Shown here: positions 49,060 to 57,551 of the stretch, in pieces | Position numbering within the stretch: position 1 is the stretch's first letter | Layout: every line of letters starts with the position of its first letter | Origin: Gallionellales bacterium GWA2_54_124 | Lineage (GTDB): Bacteria; Pseudomonadota; Gammaproteobacteria; Burkholderiales; Gallionellaceae | DNA: 64,000 nucleotides | Direction: 5' to 3' | Assembly (NCBI GenBank): GCA_001801025.1 | Contig: MGWO01000006.1 | Location: forward strand, 1 to 64,000 | Notes under the pieces: model-generated | What the model saw: only the letters and a program-made list of their open reading frames with translations | Told to the model about the DNA's origin: nothing | The model's database searches: none | Position numbers and translations under genes: made by a program

Positions 49060-51141
49060 ATGCCTATCCTCCATCAGTCGCGCAGACGTTCTGTCTGGAA
49101 TGACACTCAGGAATCGCGGGTGTCTGGTCGCTGTCTTTTTCATGCGCCGGCAAAAAATCATAACGACCGAGTTGATTTTTCGCTCACGGTAAGCGATTGC
49201 AGCGGGTTTCCTGCGTTCGTCGTCCGTCGTTTATTGCCGGCCGCCCTGTTTTTGGCGGGCTGTTCTGCATTACCGGCTTGCGCTACCGCCTATTCATCTG
49301 GGGAATCCACACAGATCTTTGGCCGGGATTTTGCCAAACTGATCGCGGCGATCCCGCCTGAGCGTGTCAATAACGAACCCAGAGAGAAAGCGTTGCAAGG
49401 ACTTGAACTGATAGGAAAGTCAAGGTTCGATGAGGCGTCTGCCCTGCTCAATTCCGCGCTGCGCCTTGATCCTTCGAATTCGTATCTGCAGTTTTTTAAT
49501 GCGTTTGACTATCACATGATGGCCAGAGGGGGGGATACGCAAAAATTCGCGCTTGCAGAGCAGGGATATGCGTTAGCGATTAAGTTCGACACTTCAAATT
49601 GGGTGGCACATTATTTTCTTGGGACGCTCTATTTCGAACAGCGCAATTTCAGTGCGGCTCAGCGCGAACTGGCAGAGGTGCTGCTTTTTCTGGAGGACGA
49701 TCAGGAGGTGTTGTTCAGAATGGTGGCAGCGTCCTATTATTCGCATGATCCGGTGACCGCAGCCGCTTGTCTTGATCGTCTGCGCGCTTTAAATCCGCAG
49801 GATGCTCAGGTGCTGAGGTTGTCCGCAATTATCAGTGCTGCAATCGGGCGGGCTGAGGATGCCAGCCACTGGCTGGCACTTTATCAGGCGAGCCACCCAG
49901 ATGCGGACGAATTAGCCAGTGCGCAAGAGCGTGTCAATCACTGGAAAGTCGTCTACCAAAAGGGCCTAACGTCCGGCAATGCTTCGGGAATGAGTGTCCC
50001 GCTGTCCGGCCCGGATGCCTTAAGCTTTGATAAGCCGCACGCATTGAGCGGCGGGATGATGCCAGCCCAGTTTACTTTTCCCACCCAGCAACCCGGACAG
50101 CCCTTGCCCGGACAGATGCAACCGTTAGCGCCGGCCGTCGTGGCGGCTCCGGTTGTTGCCAGCGATGGACAGATGGTGCTGGTCGATGTGGTTTTGATGT
50201 ACACGGAAGACACGTTGACCAGCAACAAAGGGGTGAATTTACTCAATGCGCTTACGTTGCAATTCGGCAGCAGCACAGCGCCGGCTTTTTCGAAAACGTT
50301 TTCAGGCTCAAATACCGATGGCGTGTCGACCGCGACTACGGCGGTCACGAGAGCGATTACGGTGCCGGCTCTGACCTATTCAATGAATATTGCTAATGCC
50401 GGTGCTAATCTGAATGAGGTGCTGGCACGGCCTACCCTCGCTGCGCTCAATGGCATGAAGTCGGAGTTTTTTTCGGGCGTATCGCTCAATGCGGCCGTGG
50501 TGTCGAACAACGCGACAGGCGGTGGTTCTGTACAGATCGAAAAGGAAATCGGCGTCAAACTGACCATCACGCCGGTTTTTATGCCTAAGGGAAAAGTTCA
50601 GATGTCGGTTGTCGCCGAACGTACCTTTTTGAAACCGCCCAGTCAAAATGTCGGCTTTACCTATAAGGTTGAAGTCACGAAAGTGATGATTAACGCCAAT
50701 GTGATGATGAATTTGGGAGAGACGCTGGTATTGGGCGGGCTCAGCGAAAAAGAAACCACCAACACGCGCGAAGGGGTGCCATTTTTACAGGATATTCCCG
50801 GCTTGCAGTATCTGTTTTCGACAAAATCCACCAGCGATTATCAGCATTCTGTCCTGATGCTGATCACGCCACGCTTGCCGCAATATACCTATCGGTCTGA
50901 TGAAGTGTTGCTTGCCGAAGCGGGCAGCAGCACCGATGTCGCGCAGAGCGTGAAAGAACTCCGCGCACGTTACGGTGACTGGTTTTCCCCTTATCCGAAT
51001 ATGTCTTCTGTTTTTCATCAACTGGACAGTTCTTCTATCTACCGCGAGTTTCGCACAGGCGATGTGACGCTGGAAAAGTGGGATAAGCAGGTAACAAGCA
51101 TGCAGCGCTTAAAAAAGGCGCTGAGTTTCCTTTTCTACTGA
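49060..51141 (+). CDS. TPR-secretin lipoprotein
   Basis: 693 residues. A very long, polar n-region of about 55 residues leads into LLPAALFLAGC, a good lipobox with the cysteine at 68. TPR-like helices fill about 95-290 (KSRFDEASALLNSALRLDPS). A proline/glutamine-rich linker follows, then a secretin C-domain (about 365-610) with LARPTLAALNGMKSEFFSG, IGVKLTITPVF, LGETLVLGGLSEKET, FLQDIPGLQYLFS and LMLITPRLP. Secretins form outer-membrane gates for type II, III and IV pilus systems, but no such genes are here. The TPR-plus-secretin order resembles the BfpB/GspD family only in the C-domain. Confidence 0.87.
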   Translation: MPILHQSRRRSVWNDTQESRVSGRCLFHAPAKNHNDRVDFSLTVSDCSGFPAFVVRRLLPAALFLAGCSALPACATAYSSGESTQIFGRDFAKLIAAIPPERVNNEPREKALQGLELIGKSRFDEASALLNSALRLDPSNSYLQFFNAFDYHMMARGGDTQKFALAEQGYALAIKFDTSNWVAHYFLGTLYFEQRNFSAAQRELAEVLLFLEDDQEVLFRMVAASYYSHDPVTAAACLDRLRALNPQDAQVLRLSAIISAAIGRAEDASHWLALYQASHPDADELASAQERVNHWKVVYQKGLTSGNASGMSVPLSGPDALSFDKPHALSGGMMPAQFTFPTQQPGQPLPGQMQPLAPAVVAAPVVASDGQMVLVDVVLMYTEDTLTSNKGVNLLNALTLQFGSSTAPAFSKTFSGSNTDGVSTATTAVTRAITVPALTYSMNIANAGANLNEVLARPTLAALNGMKSEFFSGVSLNAAVVSNNATGGGSVQIEKEIGVKLTITPVFMPKGKVQMSVVAERTFLKPPSQNVGFTYKVEVTKVMINANVMMNLGETLVLGGLSEKETTNTREGVPFLQDIPGLQYLFSTKSTSDYQHSVLMLITPRLPQYTYRSDEVLLAEAGSSTDVAQSVKELRARYGDWFSPYPNMSSVFHQLDSSSIYREFRTGDVTLEKWDKQVTSMQRLKKALSFLFY

Positions 51142-51153
51142 TTTTGAAGCCGC

Positions 51154-52002
51154 ATGAAAAATTATTTATTTGAAATAAAAAAAGCGTTGGCGACGTGGCT
51201 TGTAATGCTGCTCTTTGCGCCGGTTTGCTTTGCCAGCGAATCTGAGTCAGTCGCCGAATTTAAGCGCAGCCATCACTGCATACAGTGCGACTTACGTTAT
51301 GCGTCATTTGCCGGTAGCCGTCTGGACGATGTCAATCTGACCGGCGCTTATCTGTTCAATGCCAATTTTAAAAAATGCCTGATGGGTGATGCGGTCATGA
51401 GAAGCGCAATTCTGACCAATGCGCAATTGCAATACGCCGACTTGACGCGCGCCGATCTGGAAAAAGCCTCACTGCAGGATGCTGATCTGAACGGGGTTAC
51501 TTTGCTGGGCGCTAATCTGACGTTTGCCAATCTGGATGGCGCGAAAATGGAGGCGGCGGAGTTGTCCGATGCGATTTTGACCACGGCCTCGATGGTGGGC
51601 GCGAATATGCCGAATTTATTTGCGGTTAATGCCCAGTTTCGCAATACCAATCTGTCGCGCGCCAATCTCAAATCTGCCAGGCTTAATGGTGCCAATATGG
51701 AAGGGGCTAATCTCAATGGCGCCCGGCTGGTTAATGCGGTGTTAACCAACACAGATCTGCGTGGTGCGCAGTTAAAGCAGGCCGATTTATCTGGTGCGTC
51801 GCTTGAGTTTGCCAATTTGAGTCAGGCAAACTTGCAAAATGCCATTCTTGCCGGTGCCATTTTGAACGGTGCCAATTTACAGGATGCGGATTTTTCAGGT
51901 GCTGATTTGAGTAAAATCGATCTGAACGGGGTCTTTTTCGAAGGTGCTAATTTGTGTCGTGCCAAAATGCCTGATGGTTCTTCCGGGATTTGCGGGCATT
52001 GA
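51154..52002 (+). CDS. Exported pentapeptide-repeat protein
   Basis: 282 residues. A signal peptide (ALATWLVMLLFAPVCFAS) precedes HHCIQCDLRYASFAGSRLDD, and then about 40 repeats of the A(D/N)LxG kind fill the rest, e.g. ANLTFANLDGAKMEAAEL. Such repeats fold into a right-handed quadrilateral beta helix. Cytosolic relatives imitate DNA; this one is exported, so it is more likely structural or a binding surface in the envelope. Thirteen bases after the secretin gene, same operon. Confidence 0.88.
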   Translation: MKNYLFEIKKALATWLVMLLFAPVCFASESESVAEFKRSHHCIQCDLRYASFAGSRLDDVNLTGAYLFNANFKKCLMGDAVMRSAILTNAQLQYADLTRADLEKASLQDADLNGVTLLGANLTFANLDGAKMEAAELSDAILTTASMVGANMPNLFAVNAQFRNTNLSRANLKSARLNGANMEGANLNGARLVNAVLTNTDLRGAQLKQADLSGASLEFANLSQANLQNAILAGAILNGANLQDADFSGADLSKIDLNGVFFEGANLCRAKMPDGSSGICGH

Positions 52003-52064
52003 TCTAGGTTAGAATGCGGCGGCAGGACCGGGATAACTATTTTCGAACAAAGGCGGGATGGACG

Positions 52065-53006
52065 ATGACAATTTCTGATGAACTGGCTCAAACAGAATTG
52101 TTCTATGGGGTTTCACAGGAAATTCTGAGTTTAGTGCTGGCGCGTGCTCAGCCCTTCGATTTGCCGGCGGGCGAATTATTGCTCGAACCCGGGCGCGATA
52201 ATGATTGTGTTTATGTGCTGCTCACCGGGCGGTTGGGTTTGCATTTTGAGTCGCTGGATTCCCCGGAAATTCGCGAATTGCCCCAAGGTGTTTCGGTGGG
52301 GGAAATGTCCATTATCGATGGAATACAGCCGTCGGCTTATGTCGTTGCTAAAGTCGATTGCCGGATTTTACCGGTGCAGCGGGAGCTGTTGAAAAGCCTG
52401 ATTGCTGAAGCGAGCCCGATTGCAGATAACCTTTTGAAACTATTATCTAAGTGGATACGCGACAGCACGCAGAGGATTGTGCAGGATCGCGCCCAAATCT
52501 GGGAATTGACCAATCACGCCAATGTTGATCCGCTGACTCGTTTGTATAACCGGCGCATGCTGGACAATGCCTTTCCGCGCCTCTTGGAGCAGACCGTCAA
52601 AGGGGCGCTGCCTTTGTGCGTACTGTTAATCGATGTCGATAATTTCAAAAAATACAACGATACGCAAGGTCATCTGGGCGGCGATCAGGCGCTGGTTGCG
52701 ATAGGCGAGGTGCTGAAGAATTCCGTGCGGCCTTACGACTTTGCTACGCGTTACGGGGGGGAGGAGTTTCTGGTTATCCTGCCTAATACGGGTCTGGAGG
52801 AAGGAATTGCTGCCGCTGAGCGGATACGCAATCATGCACAAATAAAGTCAATCACGTCAGTCGACGGGGCGGCTTTGCCCGGTATTACTATTTCGATCGG
52901 GCTTGCCATGAGTGTGACCGAATCTACCCCGCAGACGCTGGTCGCGGCGGCGGATGCACAGTTATACCGTGCAAAAGAAGCGGGGCGTAACTGCGTCAGG
53001 TATTGA
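52065..53006 (+). CDS. cNMP-like domain plus diguanylate cyclase
   Basis: 313 residues. Residues 5-125 are a cNMP-binding fold (FYGVSQEILSLVLARAQPFD, VGEMSIIDGIQPSAYVV) and residues 160-310 a GGDEF domain with YGGEEF and an RxxD inhibitory site (RPYD) five residues ahead. In the cNMP fold the phosphate-binding arginine is missing (QPSA instead of RSA), so nucleotide binding is doubtful. No membrane part. The ATG at 52065, with GGCGGGATGG ahead, is preferred over a start at 52014, which would add 17 unrelated residues. Confidence 0.9.
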   Translation: MTISDELAQTELFYGVSQEILSLVLARAQPFDLPAGELLLEPGRDNDCVYVLLTGRLGLHFESLDSPEIRELPQGVSVGEMSIIDGIQPSAYVVAKVDCRILPVQRELLKSLIAEASPIADNLLKLLSKWIRDSTQRIVQDRAQIWELTNHANVDPLTRLYNRRMLDNAFPRLLEQTVKGALPLCVLLIDVDNFKKYNDTQGHLGGDQALVAIGEVLKNSVRPYDFATRYGGEEFLVILPNTGLEEGIAAAERIRNHAQIKSITSVDGAALPGITISIGLAMSVTESTPQTLVAAADAQLYRAKEAGRNCVRY

Positions 53007-53061
53007 ACGGCCCAAATCGCCGGCATGATAGAAGTGTGCGGCGGTAAGTCCCCCGTTTTCA

Positions 53062-55239
53062 CTATTTTTCCCGCATTATGACCGTGCTGCCCGTCTCACC
53101 TGCAGCCAGCCGGTTCGCATGATAAACAGCCAGCGGGTCGTCTGGATATTTAGATGCCAGCCTTTCGAAGGCTGCCCGCGCATCTGGGGAGTTGGCGTCC
53201 ATCAGTTCGTAGGCGGCGAGATATTCGGTGATATGAGGCTGTCTTGCCTGCGCTTCGGTTAACGGCTCGAAGGTTTCTGTCGTTTCGCGCTTGCCTTTTA
53301 ACAGTAAACGTCCGGATGGACGTCCGGTAAATCCCGTGCACTGATCAACCACGCTTTTGCTGACGCAGATGCGCGTGCCCAGTCGTTTGTTAATGCTTTC
53401 CAGCCTCGCTGCCGTGTTGATCGGATCACCCAAAGCGCGATAATCCAGCATGGTTTTGCCGCCGAAGTTGCCGATCAGAACATTTCCCGAGTTGATGCCG
53501 ATTCGTGTGCGGCCGAAGGGTATGCCAAGTTCTCGCTGGCGGAGGCTGCATCGTTGCGAAAACTCGTCCATTTCCAGCGCACAGGCCAGCGCACGTGCGG
53601 CATGATCGGGCTGTACCAGCGGGGCTGAAAACATAGCCACGACCGCATCGCCGACAATACGGTCGAGTGTTCCATCGTGCTTGAAGACGATTTCAATCAT
53701 TCCTTCCAGATATTCGTTGATTAAACTGGAGAGCTTATCCGGTGTGTACTGCTCTATCAGCGGTGTGAAACCTTCAAGATCGGTCATCACGAAAGAGCAT
53801 TCCCGGTATACGGCGCCCAGTTCCAGTTGTTGCGGATTTTCTTGTAAAAATTTGACCCGGTTGGGAGAGACATAACGGGAAAATGCCTTGCTAATCCAAC
53901 GCTGCTCCCGTTCAGTTTGCAGGTATCTTGGCACCATCATGCTAATAAATAATGCGCTTACTGCGAGGGCCGGATAGAAAGGATCGAGCAGCAGATGCTG
54001 GTAGATGAACAGCCAGACTGATAAAGCGAACAAGCCCGTCAGCACAAGGACGGTGAGCAGCACTGACCACACCGGACGGTAACGCGCCAGCAGCCATTCC
54101 AGCAACAGGCCTGATGCGCAGAGCGTCGCGAGCAGCAGGTCATTTTCCCATGCCGGGCGTAGCAGCGTATCGCCTGTCATTAATTGTTCCACCAGCTGGA
54201 CATGACCTTCGATCCCCGGTATTAATTCGCCGAGCGGGCTGTAAATCGTATCACCCAGCCCTTTGGCCGTCGCGCCGATGAATACGATATGATCTTTGAT
54301 CAGTTTATTATCGGCTTTCCCGGTCAGCACGCTCTGCGCCGATAGATAGCGTTCGGGAGCAAGCGGTCTGAAATGCAGCCACACGCGCCCATCGGGTGCG
54401 GTCGGAAAAAATACCTCCTTATCAAGACCAACGCCTGCTATGCCCGGTGTCCGGCCGGTTGCCGGCGCCGCAATTTGCAGCGTGAGATTGCTGACGCCGC
54501 CGGACAGTCGCAATGCTTCCAGTCCCAAGCCGGGATACAGTGTGTCCTTAACATGGTATAGCAGCGGGACTGCGCGCAATACGCCGTCACTCGACGGTTC
54601 CAGCGAAATGGCCCCGCTGCCTTGAGCGGCGTCAGTGAGCACGGGCAGACTGGCTAAACCGCCGCCGTAGTGAGGTAACCAGTCTGCGGCATTTCCGCCG
54701 AAACTCAAAAAATGCGCTTTGGCAGGGGGAGGAATGGTGCTCACCGCAACGGGTTCAATCGGAAAGCCGATAACGACATTGCTGCGCGAAAAACTGTTAG
54801 CCAGCGTCTTGTCATGTGACGGGATGTTTTTGAGTGCATTTTGCAAAGCCTGATGTCCGGGCCAAAATGCGGAGATCTGTTCGGGGGACGTGCGATCCGC
54901 TTCGGAGAGCAGCATGTCGAGCACGATCACTTGTGCACCCATGTCCGTCAGTCTGTCGATCAAACCCGATAATACGGTGCGAGGCCAAGGCCATTGGCCG
55001 ATGGCAGACAGGCTGGCATCGTCAATTGCAATGATCCTGACAGGAAGTTCGCTGCGATAGGGCAGTGGCGCGATGGATTGCAATTGATCGAAGGCATTGT
55101 CGCGTATTCGTGCGCGAAACTGAGGATCGGCATATTGAATGACCAGTGCGGCGACAATCACGGCAAGCGGCAAAAAAATGCGGGTGATCAGGGGGCTGAT
55201 GCGTGGCAAGCGTTGCCGCTTGCTGTCAGGATTTGTCAT
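53062..55239 (-). CDS. CHASE2-domain class III nucleotidyl cyclase
   Basis: 725 residues. One N-terminal helix, an extracytoplasmic CHASE2 domain (about 40-350, VRIIAIDDASLSAIGQWPWP), three more helices, and a cytoplasmic cyclase domain (about 475-650). Metal aspartates are in MTDLEGF and RIVGDAV; the transition-state N and R are in INTAARLES; D of LDYRALGD fits adenine recognition. The lysine normally at KxxGD is replaced by arginine, so ATP specificity is likely but not certain. Last gene of the barrel-FecR-cyclase operon; a probable source of cAMP for the cNMP proteins nearby. Confidence 0.9.
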   Translation of the reverse strand: MTNPDSKRQRLPRISPLITRIFLPLAVIVAALVIQYADPQFRARIRDNAFDQLQSIAPLPYRSELPVRIIAIDDASLSAIGQWPWPRTVLSGLIDRLTDMGAQVIVLDMLLSEADRTSPEQISAFWPGHQALQNALKNIPSHDKTLANSFSRSNVVIGFPIEPVAVSTIPPPAKAHFLSFGGNAADWLPHYGGGLASLPVLTDAAQGSGAISLEPSSDGVLRAVPLLYHVKDTLYPGLGLEALRLSGGVSNLTLQIAAPATGRTPGIAGVGLDKEVFFPTAPDGRVWLHFRPLAPERYLSAQSVLTGKADNKLIKDHIVFIGATAKGLGDTIYSPLGELIPGIEGHVQLVEQLMTGDTLLRPAWENDLLLATLCASGLLLEWLLARYRPVWSVLLTVLVLTGLFALSVWLFIYQHLLLDPFYPALAVSALFISMMVPRYLQTEREQRWISKAFSRYVSPNRVKFLQENPQQLELGAVYRECSFVMTDLEGFTPLIEQYTPDKLSSLINEYLEGMIEIVFKHDGTLDRIVGDAVVAMFSAPLVQPDHAARALACALEMDEFSQRCSLRQRELGIPFGRTRIGINSGNVLIGNFGGKTMLDYRALGDPINTAARLESINKRLGTRICVSKSVVDQCTGFTGRPSGRLLLKGKRETTETFEPLTEAQARQPHITEYLAAYELMDANSPDARAAFERLASKYPDDPLAVYHANRLAAGETGSTVIMREK

Positions 55240-55296
55240 TGCAGACTCAATTTAAAATGGCTATCTCGGCTGCCAACACTGAAGAGGCCGCTGTAC

Positions 55297-56043
55297 TTAA
55301 AATTTTCCGGTGCCAGGTGGCGGAGGTGCACCGGCTGTGCCGCCTGCCGCCCCCCCTGAGGACGCTGCGCCGCCGCCCGGTCCGCCATGTCCTCCGCCGC
55401 CATGTCCTCGGCCCGGCCCGCCTTGTCCTCCACCCGGCCCTGCCCGGCCAGTTACGACGGGTGCCGGCATCGAATTCGCACCTGTGATGAGGATGCTTTG
55501 TCCGGCACCCACAAGGACCGATCCGGCGGCGTTGGCAAGTTGTACCTGACCTTGATCCACGCTGACGTGCAGCGCTTCGTCGAGTTGCATGGAATACTCC
55601 GTGCCGCGTACGCCGAGATTGGCGAAGCGCGTTTTAAGCAGATAATTTTTTTTGTCTATTTTCCCCGTGAGTGTGTGCATCACGCCGTTGACCAGACTGA
55701 ACTGAGCACGGTCGCTTTTGTCTTTCCCGTAGTGATAATCGTCGATCGCAAACTGGGTGTCCCGGTATAGCGTCAGCAGGGTGCCATCGGCGAAGCGGAT
55801 CTGCGCCTGGCCATTCCCGGTGACGATGCTCTCCCCGCTGTATAGCGCGCCATGATTTCCCGGCGGGCGTTTTTCCAGCCCTCGCAGGATCTCGACTTTG
55901 CCGGTGAATGACAAGATCGTGCCCGCTTCTTCGGCGGCTTGCGCGGAGGCGCTCATCAATGCGCTGGCTAACAGAAAAAAAGCGAGGCGTCGTGATTTAT
56001 GCATCAACAGGTGAAGCATCGTGCCGGTGAGGTCATTAATCAT
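55297..56043 (-). CDS. FecR-domain exported protein with Gly/Pro-rich tail
   Basis: 248 residues. A signal peptide (RRLAFFLLASALMSASAQA), a FecR domain (about 40-180; GKVEILRGLEKRP, IRFADGTLLTLYRDTQFAID, FANLGVRGTEYS), and a C-terminal 50 residues almost entirely of G, P, A, H and S. It is not a sigma regulator of the FecR-FecI type, as there is no membrane anchor or sigma factor. FecR proteins beside CHASE2 cyclases are a recurring pair. The start overlaps the upstream gene by eight bases; a later ATG (MHKSRR) is possible. Confidence 0.85.
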   Translation of the reverse strand: MINDLTGTMLHLLMHKSRRLAFFLLASALMSASAQAAEEAGTILSFTGKVEILRGLEKRPPGNHGALYSGESIVTGNGQAQIRFADGTLLTLYRDTQFAIDDYHYGKDKSDRAQFSLVNGVMHTLTGKIDKKNYLLKTRFANLGVRGTEYSMQLDEALHVSVDQGQVQLANAAGSVLVGAGQSILITGANSMPAPVVTGRAGPGGGQGGPGRGHGGGGHGGPGGGAASSGGAAGGTAGAPPPPGTGKF

Positions 56044-57397
56044 TATCGAAGTCCCGTTTGAATTGTAGTTGGTAGCTGTTGCGGGTATAGCTGTACAGCT
56101 GGGTGTTGGAAGCGTTTCGTGTGTAGGTATAAGAGGGAATCACATGCCAATTCTTGCCTGACTTGTAGTCGAGTGATGTTCCCGTTATCAGTAATGAGTC
56201 GCTCCGCGTAATCAGGTATAGCGCATCCGTCGTATTGTGCGCGCGCGGTTCATAATTGGCAGCGGCGGAAAGCGTCAGCACCGGACTCAGGTCTATGCTG
56301 CCGGACAGATTTGCGCCCCACAGGCGAAAGGCAAAATGAGGCTTGCTGGGATCATGTACATCTTCGCGGCCGCTATAAATTCCGAACTGTAATCGTCCGG
56401 TGTCGCCCACCGCCGATTGTACAGAGGTGCCGGTAATGTGCCGCGTTGTATTGTTTATTGGGCTGGTCGGATAGAAAAAGTTCAGCTGCTGCACATATCC
56501 GGTGAGCGAAATTTTGTTGTCGAAAAAGTGTGTCCAGTTCAGGTTTGCACCGAAGGAATTACGATAGGTCGTACCTGCCACCTGATAGCTTTGTCCCAGC
56601 AAGGCCGCGCCGAATGAGTCGCTGCCGCGGTAGGTGAGAATGCCTGCATTCAGATTGGCGTAACTGTAGTCAACATCCGAGCGAATATTATTCGTGCTTT
56701 GGTGGAGGTTGATGTCACTCGTCAGCCAAGTGTCTTTGCCGACTAATTTTTGCAGCGACAGTCCGGCTTCCGCCATGCTCACGGTGTCTTGAGCGCGTGT
56801 CGCGGCGCCAAGCTGAACAGGTTTGGGGGGGAGTGGCGGCGGTTGCCGGCTCAAGACGGGGATGATGAGTGACGACTGATTAGGTCCGCTGCTGACATTG
56901 CTGTCACGGCCTATCCCGCCCAGGAAATATCCATGCGCTGAGAGTGCGACCCAGTTCGACGTGTTGTTGGCGTAGGCCTGTATATTTATTTTTTCTTGTC
57001 GTTGCTGATGATTGAGTGTTTCGTCCGGCAGGGCTTGCAGCAACTCGAGTGCATATTCGGTATTGCCGCGTTCAATGTTGAGCCTGGCCGCTTTAAGCCT
57101 GGCATCGATGTTGTCCGGATTGCTCATCAGCACCCGCTCAAATGCAAACATTGCCTCGCCGGTTTGTCCGGACTGATATAAAGCCAGCCCCAACAGATAG
57201 TCGTATTCGGCATTGCCTGCATCGTTGTTAATTTTTGCTTGTAAAAGTATCGCGGCCTGTTCTGGAAGTCCTTCATTTAAAAGGCGCTGTGCTTCGGAAA
57301 GATCAGCCGCCTCTTCGGCGGAGGACAGGTTTGCGAAGGTCGTCAGCGCGACGGCGAGCAACGATACGCGGCTTACTCTTTTTAAATTAAAGCGCAT
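56036..57397 (-). CDS. TPR-outer membrane beta-barrel protein
   Basis: 453 residues. A signal peptide (VSLLAVALTTFANLSSAEE), two or three TPR units (AQRLLNEGLPEQAAILLQAK to about residue 140), a proline-rich loop (QPPPLPPKP) and a C-terminal part of alternating polar and aromatic strands ending in YTRNSYQLQFKRDFDND, typical of an outer-membrane barrel of about 14 strands. The layout recalls the surface lipoprotein assembly modifier family, but the motif match is only general. First gene of its operon, divergent from the response regulator gene with operator copy C between them. Confidence 0.8.
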   Translation of the reverse strand: MRFNLKRVSRVSLLAVALTTFANLSSAEEAADLSEAQRLLNEGLPEQAAILLQAKINNDAGNAEYDYLLGLALYQSGQTGEAMFAFERVLMSNPDNIDARLKAARLNIERGNTEYALELLQALPDETLNHQQRQEKINIQAYANNTSNWVALSAHGYFLGGIGRDSNVSSGPNQSSLIIPVLSRQPPPLPPKPVQLGAATRAQDTVSMAEAGLSLQKLVGKDTWLTSDINLHQSTNNIRSDVDYSYANLNAGILTYRGSDSFGAALLGQSYQVAGTTYRNSFGANLNWTHFFDNKISLTGYVQQLNFFYPTSPINNTTRHITGTSVQSAVGDTGRLQFGIYSGREDVHDPSKPHFAFRLWGANLSGSIDLSPVLTLSAAANYEPRAHNTTDALYLITRSDSLLITGTSLDYKSGKNWHVIPSYTYTRNASNTQLYSYTRNSYQLQFKRDFDND

Positions 57398-57492
57398 TAC
57401 TATTTTCTCTTTTCTGGACCGGGATTCGCGTCCCTATACCGATACATACCTGTTCGAGGCTCATTGTCATTCAATAGTAATCTGAGTTGAAA

Positions 57493-57508
57493 TGGTCTAA
57501 AAGGACCA
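57493..57508. promoter_or_regulatory. TGGTC-N6-GACCA operator, copy C
   Basis: TGGTC (57493-57497), spacer TAAAAG, GACCA (57504-57508). GATAAT at 57529-57534 is a good -10, giving a start near 57541 and placing the centre of the palindrome at about -41, the class II activator position. The 154-base divergent region also contains GGGATTCGCGTCCC near 57,420, a second palindrome of the same geometry but different sequence. Confidence 0.7.
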
Positions 57509-57551
57509 GGTGTGCTGATTTTGCTTGCGATAATACAGGCTAAACAGTTTA

